Position numbers and translations under genes: made by a program
NCBI GenBank assembly: GCA_001414485.1
Contig: LLEY01000257.1
Coordinates: 1-64,000 of the forward strand
Length of the DNA: 64,000 nt
Source of the DNA: Calycina herbarum
Taxonomy: Eukaryota; Ascomycota; Leotiomycetes; Helotiales; Pezizellaceae
Direction: 5' to 3'
The notes under the pieces: generated by a model
Seen by the model: the letters and a program-made list of their open reading frames with translations, nothing else
What the model was told of the DNA's origin: nothing
The model's database searches: none
Shown: piece after piece, positions 34,607 to 46,558 of the stretch
Layout: each line of letters starts with the position of its first letter
Position numbering within the stretch: position 1 is the stretch's first letter

Positions 34607-36303
34607 AGTTGTATTTTTGAAAAATGATCAACAGGACGGGAAGATGTTCAGATACGGTGGCTGCTGAATAAGCCCAGCTTTGTGTTATTGAAAGGTGCTT
34701 TGGGCCTTAGCCTCTCCAGGTGAGCCTTGCATTTTAACTATCTCTTTGTTTCCAAGAAATCCCCCCAAGAGCATAAAGGAAGGGTGGTACTCGATACGCC
34801 ACCCCTTTAATGCACACACAGTCCAAGGGATAATCCTCCGATTTTAGTCTGATGAATTGGGATGTTCTAAGTCAATTTTCAGTGAATGAAAACCCCCTGC
34901 GATACGCTTTCCTATTCGCGTCAATCTCTGTGACTCTCGGAACTTGACAGTTTTCCTTCAACTTTCATCTAAATGACAATTGGTAAGTGCTTACGATAAA
35001 ATTAACCCATATCGTTAATCGTTTGAAGAGTTTTACTTCTTTGACACCTCCTTCGTTTGACCGTTACAACTTCTACAGTGAGATTTAAGGTTACTCCAAC
35101 TGCCGTTTGTGTTACGTTTGTGTTACATACACCACCCCGGCTGGTAAAGCATGAACAAGCGTCCTTTGCTAAAAATGGGCGTCTACAGAAAAATGCTGCG
35201 AGCAGGGCTGCGAGTTCACTAGTAAATCATGAGTATAAACCGGGAGGTTGGTAAAAAAAAGCTTCAAACTACAGTTTCTTTTTAGTCAGCGTATGTTGTC
35301 TTGAAAGTTAATTTCATTTCTTACCAGAAAATACCAACCATTCTCGAAAATCAGTTTGTCACTTTCTCTTCAATTTCTCGAAGCTAAAATCTGGAGCTCT
35401 TTTGCTAATGATACCTCTATTGTTACTCGCCTCTCACGTCAGCCACCAACGCCACCAACATACACCACGCATACACGAATTGACGATTCAGAAATCACGC
35501 ACCAATAGAGTTCAACTGCGATAGATATCGTTTTATGAAGGTGGTGGTGTGTTAAAACCGGGCGTGCATTTCCGGATCGGTCCGCAACCATTGGTGTTAA
35601 AGGGGGGCTTGCCAAGCGTATCTGCGACCAGTGAAAACCTCCAACCACAACTTGGTGTGTACCATTTCCAGAATGTGGTCAAAATCGGGCTCATGCGAGT
35701 ACTTGCATCACGACTCCCCGAAGAGGCACAGGATACTGTAGAGCTGGAAATCCCAGTTCCCGGCCTCGTCTCCGCTGAAGGTGGGAATGCAATGTGACTG
35801 GGTTGATTCCAGTCGCAATTGGATTGCAGCTTTCTGCTAAAGCTGTTCTGAGTAAGCCCATTTACACTGCATGTCGGGTACACCGATATGCAAATTCGCG
35901 GTCATTAAAATTGGAATGTAACACTCTCCGTGTACAAAGGAAAGAATTCCTAATATCTTTGCTTCTGAATACCGGCGATTGTAAATCCAACGACGTAAGA
36001 TAAAGCAAGATTCGGCCGAAATTTCCTCAAATTGCAAACAATAGGGTGATTCCCGTTATAATTAGAAAGAAATAATTTGGGTAAATAGACCCTGTGATGA
36101 CTTTTTGGTGGTTTGATTTCTGGAGGCAAGGCTTCGGAAGTTTTCAGGATATTTACCTCTTGGCGAGCGGGGTGTGCAGTATGGAACTTGCCAGATTCTC
36201 TTGTACAACAGAACCTCCGCGCTGTAAAATCATAGCATGTGATAGGTGGGCAGATCATCTGGCGTTCGCCGAGTTCAACTGCGAACTTTACTCCAAGAAA
36301 GCC
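34607..36303. other. Intergenic region, no supported gene
   Basis: Promoters of the divergent rhodopsin-domain gene and UstYa gene. A frame at 35549-35797 (82 codons, + strand) has reasonable codon use but no recognised domain and an overlapping frame on the opposite strand; I leave it unnamed. Confidence 0.5.
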
Positions 36304-37137
36304 ATGTTTTTCCCTTCGATGGTGAGAGGAAAGTACTCTCCATTAAAAGACGGGGAAACCAAAGTCTCGGAAGAAACACAAGACGAAAGACGAGATCCTT
36401 CGGGGAATCCTCCTTATCATGTCCTCATTACTCTTCTGGTTGGTTTGCTGACGGGGCTCGTCGGCTTTTGGGCTGGAAAAAGTATCAATTCCCATGATCC
36501 AACCGCTCTACTACGTAAGAACCCCCTATGACATCGGGGAACAGGTTTTGATTTCTCGAAAGCTACCATCGGAAAGGATGTTCAAGTTTGGCACCTCAAC
36601 TCTTCATTTTCAGGCCGGCCGACACCAGAAACCGAAAATGCATGGCATTCCATAGTTCCAGGCAAGTCAGTCTCGATATTCCAAAACGAGACATCGCTGA
36701 GACGTTGAGATAGTTGGCCGAGGCTTCGTACGCCACTCAATCACGAATGATAAAATAGGAAATGTTGCTATATTTCACCAGATACATTGTGTCGTAAGCC
36801 TCCATCTCTAGTCTGCTATCAGCGAACGATCCTCACCACTTGATAGCACGAAATCCGGGTTGCATATTATACAACTTTAGAGAGACTTCACAGCGCGAAT
36901 GGCACGATAAGCGACTATCTGGAGGATTTGAGTACGCTGGAAACCACGAGCCATATTGCACATTGCTTCGATTACTTGCGACAAGCTCTCATGTGTGCAT
37001 CGGACACCAATATCGAGTATCCCGATAAAGATGGACGATTGACTGGTTGGGGGCACGAGCGTACCTGTAGGGATTACTCGAGTGTAGTTGAGTGGGCGGA
37101 GATGTGGCGGGTCGATAATCGGAGTGAGATACAATAG
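36304..37137 (+). CDS. UstYa-family (DUF3328) membrane-anchored oxidase
   Basis: Four exons read from splice sites: 36304-36514, 36614-36661, 36714-36793, 36883-37137 (594 nt, 197 aa). The start MFFPSMVRGKYSPLKD gives the usual short cytosolic tail with a YSPL motif, then one TM helix at residues about 38-58 (VLITLLVGLLTGLVGFWAG). The two family-defining metal-binding motifs are present: HQIHC (108-112) and HIAHC (137-141), the latter followed by FDYLRQALMC and CRDYSSVVEWAEMW. VGRGFV precedes the first motif, as in the family. UstYa proteins act in ribosomally made cyclic peptide pathways (ustiloxin, cyclochlorotine) and others as copper-dependent oxidases, dehydratases or chlorinases. The second intron has a GC donor (GCAAGT...GATAG). 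The last acceptor (TTTAGAG) is less certain. Slightly short for the family, but intact. Confidence 0.8.
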
Positions 37138-38903
37138 TTTTTTATTGGAGGTATTCGTGTTGCAGCTCTGAATTCCAACAGAAGCTGATACGGTTCGTAT
37201 GAAATAGGCGAGCAACGTATCAAGTTTCAAAATTCATGGTGCATCAGCATCGCCACTACGTAAATAAGACTATATAAACTCGCGCTACTTCTAGAGAGAC
37301 ATTTGTAAGATCCCCTTGACGTACCGCAAGCAAAGCTCAAGACCACAAAAGAGGAAGAAAAAGGCGACCAGGTCAGAAGACCCCTCAACTTCCAAAAATA
37401 TACTTCTCATATCCATGCCTCGATGCATGCACCACCAGCAGGCGTATGTTTGTTTCTGGCTGATCCAGTCCGGGATTCCTAACGCGTGCTCCAACATCAC
37501 TTGCTGCCAGCAGTATTGTTCCACGAATTCCCTGCACTATCCTCAGAATCTCGCTTAGCATTACAGCCAGTCTTTGTCCATGAGTTATTAAAACCGAGAT
37601 CCATCGGCAATTGAAACTGACGTCTGATCGATGGCATTCGGTTCTTCTGGCTCGCCAAAGCTATGCTCTCTGTCAGTTTAAACCTACGTTTGATCAATGC
37701 TTCATCAAATTCTTGTCTTGGCTCCCCAGTAAATAGATTATGCTCAATGGCCCTCATTATTCGAGGTTTCTCATACTGAAATACCATGGATCAGTTGAGG
37801 CCAAACACAATCGTCTTCCAAACCAAAGAGATTCGATGGAAACTGGGGGAAATTGTTGAGAACTCGAAAGAATGTTCTCATCTGACGGAGCCTCATTATC
37901 TTCGAGTTTATTATGTCGTATGTTATCTATACTGCATTGAAAGAGGGTGAGTTGCACAAAAATGTCACTGGCGAATTTGCGCATCACGAAGCATGGAGAC
38001 AGGTAGATGACGCCAACACCAGATGATAAGCATCCCGCTTCTGTTTTCCAAAATGGAAGTGCCTTCGTAGTTGTCACCCCCGAAGAATTCAATGATAGAC
38101 CCCAGATCGTAAAATTCCTAAGAAGGATGGAAGACAAGTATCTGGGTTTTCACTTTGTAGGTAAATTCGGTCTTGTGTAACGGTAGATTCTGCTAGGCAC
38201 ATCTTCGCCACAAGAACCATTTTCCCGGTTTGGGCGAGGCACGACAAAGGATTGCCGATACCTGCCGAAATAAGAAGTCTCGATGAGGAACCACAATACA
38301 AAGGGCATATATTTCGTAGTTATTGAGTCGTGCATCGCATCGATAGGGCTGGGATGGTATTTTCCCGGTCAGCTTACTCCCTACCCCTCTTTATTGCGCC
38401 ATATCCGGGGAAGGATCTTCTCGCTGGCGTGTCCCCGCCTTTCCCGTCCCCCCTCTCCATCCACTACTTCTTTCAAGGCGTCGACAATTATTTCCAGAAG
38501 CAACTGAGATTGCGTCAGGTACCAATAAGCACTTTCTTTCTCTGAAACAAAACCGGAAGAAGCTTTTTCAGCTCCTAGAGCCTCCCCGTCAGTGTGGGAC
38601 GGGAAGAGAACCACGCCAATGCCACGTGCGCCACGTTGTTATTTTGAGTGTCAGACAGGATTGTCGGATTTCAATACTTATTTGGCGAGATATGGCAACC
38701 ATTGCCAACCGGGTTGGACGAAGAAAGGAAATGAGGTGAAGCTGGAATGAAAATGTTGAGTGGTATAAAGTATCGGACCCTACGAGGGTCCGCGTGCAGC
38801 ATTCTTGTGTTCCTGTTATTACAACCAACCTTGGCACTCGTCGATTCGGTGCAGGGAACTCGCAGACAAGTGAATAATCAATCATTAGCCCAGGGCTATC
38901 AAT
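37138..38903. other. Intergenic region with broken minus-strand frames
   Basis: On the minus strand several mid-length frames follow each other (38301-38089, 38137-37757, 37787-37497) with gene-like codon use but no common splice solution and no domain I recognise. They may be a decayed gene between the UstYa and FAD-oxidase genes. The + strand frame 38747-38953 is not supported. Confidence 0.4.
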
Positions 38904-40493
38904 ATGCTGTTGCTCGCCTTCTGGGCCTTCTTGCTCTGCAGCAGCAAAGTTAGCGCCCAAGACACCATGGATTCCTCATTGCAAGCTTCTTCTTCTCCTG
39001 TCAACATCGATGCGGGATTGAAACCATTGCTCTCTCCAAAAGCTACCATTTCCCACAACTCGTCTTCTGCTCCAAGATGGAGTGATTTTGCGGCCCCCAA
39101 GCCAGGAAGCATCGTCAATGTTGTCACAGAGGCCGATGTCGCCGCAACGGTAAGAGAGCTCCACTTTCTTGAATCTGCCATTGCTCCCTAGAACGCAACC
39201 AGCTAATTTTTCGACGGACAGGTCAAATACTGTCTCGACCACAGACTTACCTTTCTTGCCCAAAGTGGATCTCACGGATGGGCCACAACATTTCACATCG
39301 GACAGAAAGATGTGCTCATCAACCTCCGCGGCTTAAACACCGTTACCTACAAACAGAACTCCGCCGCTCACCAAGCGACTGTTACCATCGGCGGAGGAAG
39401 TATAATATCTGAAGTGGTCGCAGTCGCAGATGCCAGTGGCGCACAAGTTCCAACTGGCAATTGCAATTGTGTCGGAGCACTTGGTGCTATCCTCGGTGGA
39501 GGAATAGGACACTTCCAAGGGGTGTATGGTCTCGGAGTCGACAATCTTGTTTCGGTGAACCTTGTGACTGCTGATGGACGTCTTCAGACAATTGACTCGA
39601 AAGATGCGGATCTCTGGTGGGCCATCCGAGGCGCAGGTCCGAACTTTGGTATCGTCACATCGGCCACCATCAAAGCATACCCCAAAGCTGATCGTAGTGT
39701 CTGGACTGGAACGCTCGTCTTTACCGAAGACAAGATTGAGAAAATTGTCGAAACGATCAACAACTTGAAGCTGCTGGCCCCAATGTCGGTTTTTCTTTTC
39801 TTCGTAAATTCGGGTGCTCCAGACTTTACCCCAACGGTTCTTGTCGCACCATTCTATGTTGGATCTACTGCCGATGGACAAGCAGCGTTCAAACCAATCT
39901 TGGACATCGGTCCTGCCGCCAACCAGATGCAGCAATTTCCCTATCTCCAAGCAAACGCTGCCAATGATCCTTTGTGTCTAAAGGGTGGTCGAAAACCATC
40001 ATATGGAGCTGGTTTAGCACAAATGGTTCCCTCGACCTGGAGAGCGATATGGAACGAGTACGTCGAATATATCAAAGACCCTGCTGTAGCACAGACAGCG
40101 ATTTTCGTGGAATGCTACTCTCAAGTTTCTGCTCTCAAAGTTCCGGATTCCTCGTCGTCGTACCCATTCCGATCGAAGATCAAATATACTTCGCTAGTCA
40201 ATAATTGGTACACCGATCTCAGCAAAGATGATAAAGCCCAAGCTTTTGGAGCAAGTATTAGGGACCTTTGGAGATCAACAGATGGTCTGCCACATGATAG
40301 CACGTAAGTGATCACCAAGAAACAACCGTGAAAGATTTCATCTAACCTGTCGTTGCTCGACAGATACATCAACTTTGCATTCGGAGACGAGCCTCTCCAA
40401 ACTGTCTATGGCGATAATGTAGCACGGCTAAAGAAACTCAAACGAGAATATGACCCATTCGGAAAATTCAACCAATGGTTTCCGTTGACTTGA
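38904..40493 (+). CDS. Secreted FAD-linked oxidoreductase, berberine-bridge-enzyme type
   Basis: Three exons: 38904-39149, 39222-40303, 40364-40493 (1458 nt, 485 aa), all with GT-AG introns. A signal peptide (MLLLAFWAFLLCSSKVSA) is followed by the PCMH-type FAD domain: VNVVTEADVAATVKYC, SGSHGWATTFHIGQ with H99 at the 8-alpha-histidyl-FAD position, and TGNCNCVGALGAILGGGIGHFQGVYG with C163/C165 at the cysteinyl-FAD position. The substrate domain and the BBE C-terminus (YGDNVARLKKLKREYDPFGKF) follow. Such enzymes oxidise sugars, alkaloids or polyketide/terpenoid intermediates, and many are cluster tailoring enzymes. It is tail-to-tail with the MFS transporter at 40646. A start at 38747 would lie in another frame. 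Confidence 0.93.
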
Positions 40494-40645
40494 AAAACGG
40501 GACATGGCGGATGATGTTTGTACTCCACTTAATAATAAATCTAAGTTGCTAGATCATGTCTCCGCTTCATCGTGTTTGTTCTAGAATTCCACCATTGCCT
40601 CTTCCCATACTCTTCGGCTCCACCCGTTACTTCCCGCGACGTCCC

Positions 40646-42403
40646 TTAATTTTGATTTCCAAACATTTTGCCTCTCTTCAAAAAGAGGGAAAGAACCACG
40701 GCTAATCCACTTGATGTCATTGCCACAACATATCCCTTGCTCAACCCATCGACAATGTACTTGAGAACCAATTCTTGAGATGCCCCACTCAAATGATCAA
40801 ACGCAGAAGAACCAACGCCCGAAAGAATCGATACAACAGTAGCTCGTGGAATTTCGATAACCGATTTCGTGATGTTTTTCGCGGCTTCGTTGAGAAAGAC
40901 TGCATTGACAATAGCAAGTACGAACGACGGCGCACTCAATTGCGCAAAAGTGACAAAACCTATCGCTTTCGGAATATCCTCAGGAGCAACGAGTGACTGA
41001 ACCACCGAGAATGGAAGTTGCAGAAAGCATCCAGAACCTGCTCCAACAAGTATGGAATAACCGTAAATCTTAGCAGCGCTCGTTGAAACATCCACCGTGA
41101 AAAGAAGTGCACTGCCAACAAGACCTAATATCCCACCCACGAGAAACCATGGCATATATCGACCATGAAGAGACATAACTATACCATTAAGAACAATCGC
41201 CACAACCATGAAAACAATAAGAGGCACCAATCTAACTCCCGCCTTGATAGCCGAATCGCTCTTCACGAACTGGAAGTAAAGAGGAATAAAGTAAACAGGT
41301 ACAAAAAGAAGAGAAGAAGCACAAGATTCCAATACAAAAATAAGACTCAAAGACTTTCGTCTGAAGAATTGAAGTGGAAATGCTCGCCTACTGGGCGTCG
41401 TTCCTACACTCCATGCTTGCTGGATTAGGAATATAACACCCAGAACAACTCCAACTCCGAACAATGCGATTATTCGGCCGCTTCCCCAGGCATAGACGAC
41501 ACCGCCAAATTGGATTGCCATCAGAGCAGCAAGGTAAGCCCCAGTCAGAAGAACGGTACCGATAATGTCAATTTCTACAATGCGTTCGCGCCATGAAGCC
41601 CCAGGTCTCGGTTCCATGCCAGGGAGTATAAAAATGTATACCGGAGCGTAGAGTGCTGCAACGCAGACATTTAGATAGAGTCCCCATCGCCACCCCGCGG
41701 AAGTAGATGTAAACGCTCCGCCAATGATTGGACCGAGAAGCATTCCGGTTCCCTAGAAAACAGAGTTGTGAATCAGCACCCAGCAATGAATTCGGAAGAC
41801 GTGATGATGGAAATGCGTACCCAGACAAGACCTGTTAGTCCGATATAGATTGATCTTTCATGTGGAGCTGGAAGCATTGATAAAAGTGTCAAAGCGCCGG
41901 TATACATTCCTGTCCCACCAAGACCACATATCGCTCTGCCGATGATCAAACTATCAATGTTTGGAGCAGCACCACAAACGACGGATCCAATCTCGAAAAT
42001 CACAACACAGGTTATGTAGAGGTATTTCGTATTATACTGGCCATACACTTGTCCCCTTTCAAAAAAGTCAGCATGTCATTTCATATCGAGAGCTAGAGGA
42101 AACTAACCAGAATAAAGTAGTACTAGCAGAAAGAAGCAAAAACGCAACTGAGATCCAAGGTAAACGATCCAACGAGTCGAATTCCCCCACAATGGCAGGT
42201 TGAATATCAGCCACGATCGTAGTATCTAAACCGAAGAGAAAGGTCGAAGTGAGGACCGAACTTATAGCAAGAACCCATTTGAAACCATGTAACTGGCGCC
42301 CATCTTGAGTTGGACTGGAGACGGGTAGATCTTGTTCTTCCTGTACCAGCTTGGGTTCTGTCGCTGATTCTAGGCCGGAATTGTTTATGTCTTCGGTACT
42401 CAT
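40646..42403 (-). CDS. MFS drug/metabolite transporter, DHA2 (14-TM) family
   Basis: Three exons: 42403-42108, 42055-41821, 41752-40646 (1638 nt, 545 aa). After a 40-residue acidic cytosolic tail come the DHA2 hallmarks: FGLDTTIVADIQPAIV in TM1, WISVAFLLLSA in TM2, GQVYGQYNTKYLYITCVVIFEIGS around motif A, IIGRAICGLGGTGMYTGAL, and antiporter motif C as GTGMLLGPIIGGAFT with the following WRWGLYLNV. Fourteen hydrophobic segments are visible. Relatives export toxins and fungicides and are common self-protection genes in secondary-metabolite clusters. Only 152 bp separate its stop codon from that of the FAD oxidase. Confidence 0.93.
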
Positions 42404-43328
42404 GGTTTTTTGAATGTTACTGATGATTAAATCAATTTGTACCAGATGTAAAAAATGGAGTTTATAAAATCGTAAGCCGTACCTTCAAACGTGCAGGTGG
42501 CTTGCAAAACTTGGGGTGTGGATGGATTGACGGCATTATCGGAATGGAACCCCCAGCAAGGGTTGTGTTACCGGTTAATTAATCCACACTTCTTGGTTGT
42601 TGTACAAGCGGTAATTGTCTGACACCACGCATAAAGATATATTGAGTCTTGCAGCGAAAGTCTGACGCTGTTGTCACCCAGCCTGGGAATGCGTTTCAAG
42701 CTGATGTCGGTACTCTCAAAGTAGAAGATTGAGAGAGGAGAGCTGTCCGAGAGAAGAGAGCTGTCCTCTCTGCCCCCTATCAACCTCTTTCGTTTATATT
42801 GACTTCCAAAAGTGCTCGACTCCAAAATCATGCCTGGCTCGCTCTCCGAAGAAGGTCACCACCGCGTCGGAGGGGTGGACGCTTATAATACCGGGTATTT
42901 ATGATTTACTTGGTGATAGTATTTGTATCTTGGTGGGCTAGCACGTTGATTTAGTCGTCGCGCCTCGGGCTGAATTTCCTCATGTCATGTGAAACCCCAC
43001 ACGTGATGTAGAATAACACCGACGGGGAGTGAAAGTGCTTTTTCTCAACGAGAGACTAGAATAGTAGGAATAAAATTATCACAAAACTTTAGCTCTAACT
43101 GGAGGACAATTCTTTCCTAGCAGAGGTTACTTTCAACATAACACGTGTCCCATTATCTCCCCTGCATCGTCCTTCCTTATGTACAATTAGAGCGAATGTT
43201 GCAAAAGCAAGATAAAAAAATCAACCCCGCTTCAACATGTTCTTTTTCGACAACCTGGGTCTCAACTTGGCAATTCAATTCTCCACTGCTCCAGCCAATT
43301 CCAAGCGCACAATTACAGCGCCCAGGTA
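42404..43328. other. Intergenic region
   Basis: Promoter side of the DHA2 transporter. A GAGAGGAGAGCTGTCCGAGAG duplication is visible near 42731-42770. No gene seen. Confidence 0.55.
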
Positions 43329-43685
43329 CTAGGTAAGCTCACCCTCCAAACCCTTCCACTAGAGCTCCAAGAGCCCATCATCGACGAACTCGACACCCCC
43401 TCAAAGTTATACATGCGAAGAACAAACCGCTACTTCTCCAAACTTATCGAATGTCCACCCTTCAGCTATCTGTATGGAGCAGAAGTTTCGGAATGGGCAA
43501 TCGAACACGATATCCTCTTCTGCAAAATTTGCAATCGCTTCCGCCTAGGTCACCACTTCGCAGAGAACATGAAATGTAACGCTATGGGTCGGAGTGGAAG
43601 TTATTGCTACGAGCGATCTTGTAGGGATTGTCCTATAACCCCAGGCGCGGCGGTGCTCTCATTTTGCCTCCGTATCCCCCGGTGA
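43329..43685 (+). pseudogene. F-box-like protein fragment
   Basis: From 43329 the frame reads LGKLTLQTLPLELQEPIIDE, LDTPSKLYMRRTNRYFSKLI, a clear fungal F-box, followed by a Cys-rich segment (FCKICNRFRLG, then RSGSYCYERSCRDC). F-box proteins link substrates to SCF ubiquitin ligases. No good ATG precedes the F-box in frame: the first in-frame Met is inside it at 43413, and the upstream frame opens by a splice that I could not resolve. After CRDC the sequence loses family character and stops at 43685. It may be a short functional gene with an unseen first exon, or a truncated relic. Confidence 0.5.
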
Positions 43686-46558
43686 CGCTAAGATTTTACG
43701 TATGTTGATGATTCAAGATCCCCTTCAGCACTTTAAGGCAAGGCATCCGGAATTGTTCAATGTATTTTTATTGACGCTGGGTTAAGGGGTTGGTGTTTGA
43801 GAGCAGAATCTAGCACGTGGGTTTATACTTGCACTCGTTTGCTCTCGTTTAGGCGGAAAGACGTCGCTTCATGGTTTGAAAAAGAGCTCAAGTGGCTCGC
43901 CCGAGATTGGAGATTAGAGCATCGCGGAAAGCATGGATTTGATCTTTGAATTGATAATTTGGCTGCTTCAACAAGCGAGAATTCGGTCGAAAGCGTGAAA
44001 ATTAGAGTCATCTTACTAGGCTACCACAACCTTCTCTCTCGCTAAGAAGATCACAATAGCTAGCACGGTTTATGCCTGTAGTTGTTTAGCTTTGGCGCAG
44101 GAGAAGGAGAACCGGCTATTAGGGGATCCACAAGCAAGCCGGCAAAACACACCTTTTCCCAACCTCGAGTCAGCTCAGTCACTTTAGAATAATCTAAACT
44201 ATGTGTGACAAGACTTTTGGAATATAGAAAGATCCGCCGCGACTATATATTTTGTAATTGAGATCTCGGTATGTGACGTGAATGGAGCACTTAGGTAGAA
44301 ACATTAGAGAAACAGCATATAGTCCAACGGTTTAGAATAAGAATTGAAAAGCCATTAGATACAAACGTGACGACGGAAATTAAGAACGACAAACTACTTG
44401 GAATTGAGGTTTCAAGAACGCTGACTTCCGAAAACAATGCCCCCAGGGCATACGCAGTTAGAATAGAGCGCAGCCATCGCGATTGCCCTGTCCTTCTGGT
44501 AACCAGCAAACATCACAGAGATTTGTGCGATCCATATGGTCTTCTGCTACCAGTTCACCGCTGTCCTTTCGAGGGTTTTGTGTCAACGATTCTTGAGTTG
44601 TAGTTGTGAATTCAGTTCCGGTTCCGTTTGTGTCTGGGTGTCCAAATGTTGTGCCCAAGCCCTGTACTCGAGACCGCTTCGGTATGCTGCTGGGCCTCTG
44701 GTCGAAGTTTTAGTATTTTTTGTTTTTAAACTTGGAAATGGACGACTTAATACCGCACGTGAGCGTTTGCCATAGTTCCTCGACTAGCACTAATAACCTA
44801 TGTCGACCAGCTCCGCCGAGAAGAATCGAAGACCCTGTCACTTGCATATAGCGGAGCATTGCGAGGTTCCGGCATTGTTGCCCTTTTATTCCATTGGCCA
44901 GCCCATTTCTCAGGCTCCTCCTCTTCCCATCTCTTGAGAGCGGTTCTTAATTGGCTTTCGCTATAAATATCTTCAGTTTTCTCTCTCTTAATAAGTGTCT
45001 TAGAAAAATCAGAGGAAGTCTTACTGGCCCAAAAATCATTATCCATACAAAAGCGACGACAAAAAGCCTCCTGTAGTCGCGGCACCTTCATCCCTTCCTT
45101 GCATACCATGTAATGTATTTCATTCTTCTTGCTCTCAATATAAGCAAGTTTCGATATTGGAAGCATGGGGGGCATCTTCATGTAGCGACCGTGGGTGGTG
45201 CAAAGCGAAATGTGTGGAAAGTATTAATTGTCGGAAATTGAAAGAACGAGGGAAGGGTTGAAGGAAACATTTTATGAACTCCAGATGAGGCTGAAAATTG
45301 CGCGCATCGAATTCTCTGATATCTTGAGATGTGAGACTCGCGGTGTCAGAGAGAACGAGGTATTGGCGATTCCCATAGGAAGTTGGTCATTGTCAAGATT
45401 TGAACAAAAACACACGGCCTCGAATGAAATCCCGTGGGATGATTTGCTTTTCTCTATCAAGGTATATATATTAGTTTTGAGTGCTGATTGGCATGAAATT
45501 GGGGGATTTCAAATATTACGCATGCTAAAAAAAGATAGTACTGTGTAACTGTTTCGAAAGCTCTCTCGCTGAGAATAACCCCTACAAACACGTCACAAAT
45601 GGGCGAAAGTAAGCGGCCGCCGCATGTAACAGCTTTCTGCGTCACAGGCGTGGTGCAGATGTTTCGGGGATTAATATTATTATTTGAGACTTACGAAAGG
45701 AAATAATAAAATTTCAAGTAGATACTTGTGCCAAGATATGCCACTCTCAGCGATCGCCATCAGGTAGCTGTTACCAAGGAGGATGAGGGGAACAATTCCT
45801 AATTGATTCTGTCTATTTGCACTAGATAGAAGACAAGTACCCAACCAAGAGAGGAACCAAAAGCGAAAACCCCCACTAAAAAATCCTTGAACTTGCAAAC
45901 TGTAGGAATCGCGCCCTTCTCGTATGACGAAACAATAAGAATCCATTGATTGAATCATATCGAGAAAAATTGTGAGAATATGTAACGAGCGTAATGTGGC
46001 CACATTTTCACATCACCGAAAGTGCAATCCCCACAATGAAATGAGAACAAATAAAACGCACTCACAATAACAAAGGTATCTAGCCAACAGCACACATCTC
46101 AAGTCCCAAATGGATTCTCGCCGCTATTCGATGCTACTTCCTTGCAGCTGGCGCATCTTGTATGAGAGGACTTACAGCTCCAGAGACTGGTCTACCTTCC
46201 CTCCCGACTACTACCACTGCTTCACGTATCGCTCGCTTCTTGTCTGTAATGGTTAAGCAAGTGCTCTCTATCACATAAACCTTACATGGATATACCCTTA
46301 CCCTCCCATCAATCGTCAGTAAAAAAACGAGCTTATTATATAGTCAAGATTGATATTCTACAATATAAATATACAAAGTCCCAAAGAAAAAAAAGTTTAC
46401 CTCATCAAGTTTTCTCCTCTTGACCAGTTGTCCCAAACGAAGAAAGGCTAGCAAAACCAGACCAGACCAGCCAACCCAACCCAAACTCCACGCTAAAGCA
46501 TTCTCTTTTGAAAAACATTCAAACCTTTCTTTCTTACACAGGCACTTCCTCCATACTA
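43686..46558. other. Gene-poor region
   Basis: About 2.9 kb with only short frames, apart from the weak candidate at 44798-45181. Near 46131-46290 both strands are open; on the minus strand the reading ends GREGRPVSGAVSPLIQDAPA. This could be a last exon, but I found no start or splice partner. Confidence 0.5.
44798..45181 (-). CDS. Hypothetical small protein
   Basis: 127-codon uninterrupted frame starting MKMPPMLPISKLAYIESKKN and ending SSRRSWST. It is rich in charged residues (LKRWEEEEPEKWAGQW), predicted soluble and helical, without signal peptide or TM segment. An internal Met (MPPML) is an alternative start. No family recognised. It is the longest frame in a gene-poor stretch and its amino-acid content is protein-like, but there is no independent support. 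Confidence 0.35.
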   Translation of the reverse strand: MKMPPMLPISKLAYIESKKNEIHYMVCKEGMKVPRLQEAFCRRFCMDNDFWASKTSSDFSKTLIKREKTEDIYSESQLRTALKRWEEEEPEKWAGQWNKRATMPEPRNAPLYASDRVFDSSRRSWST

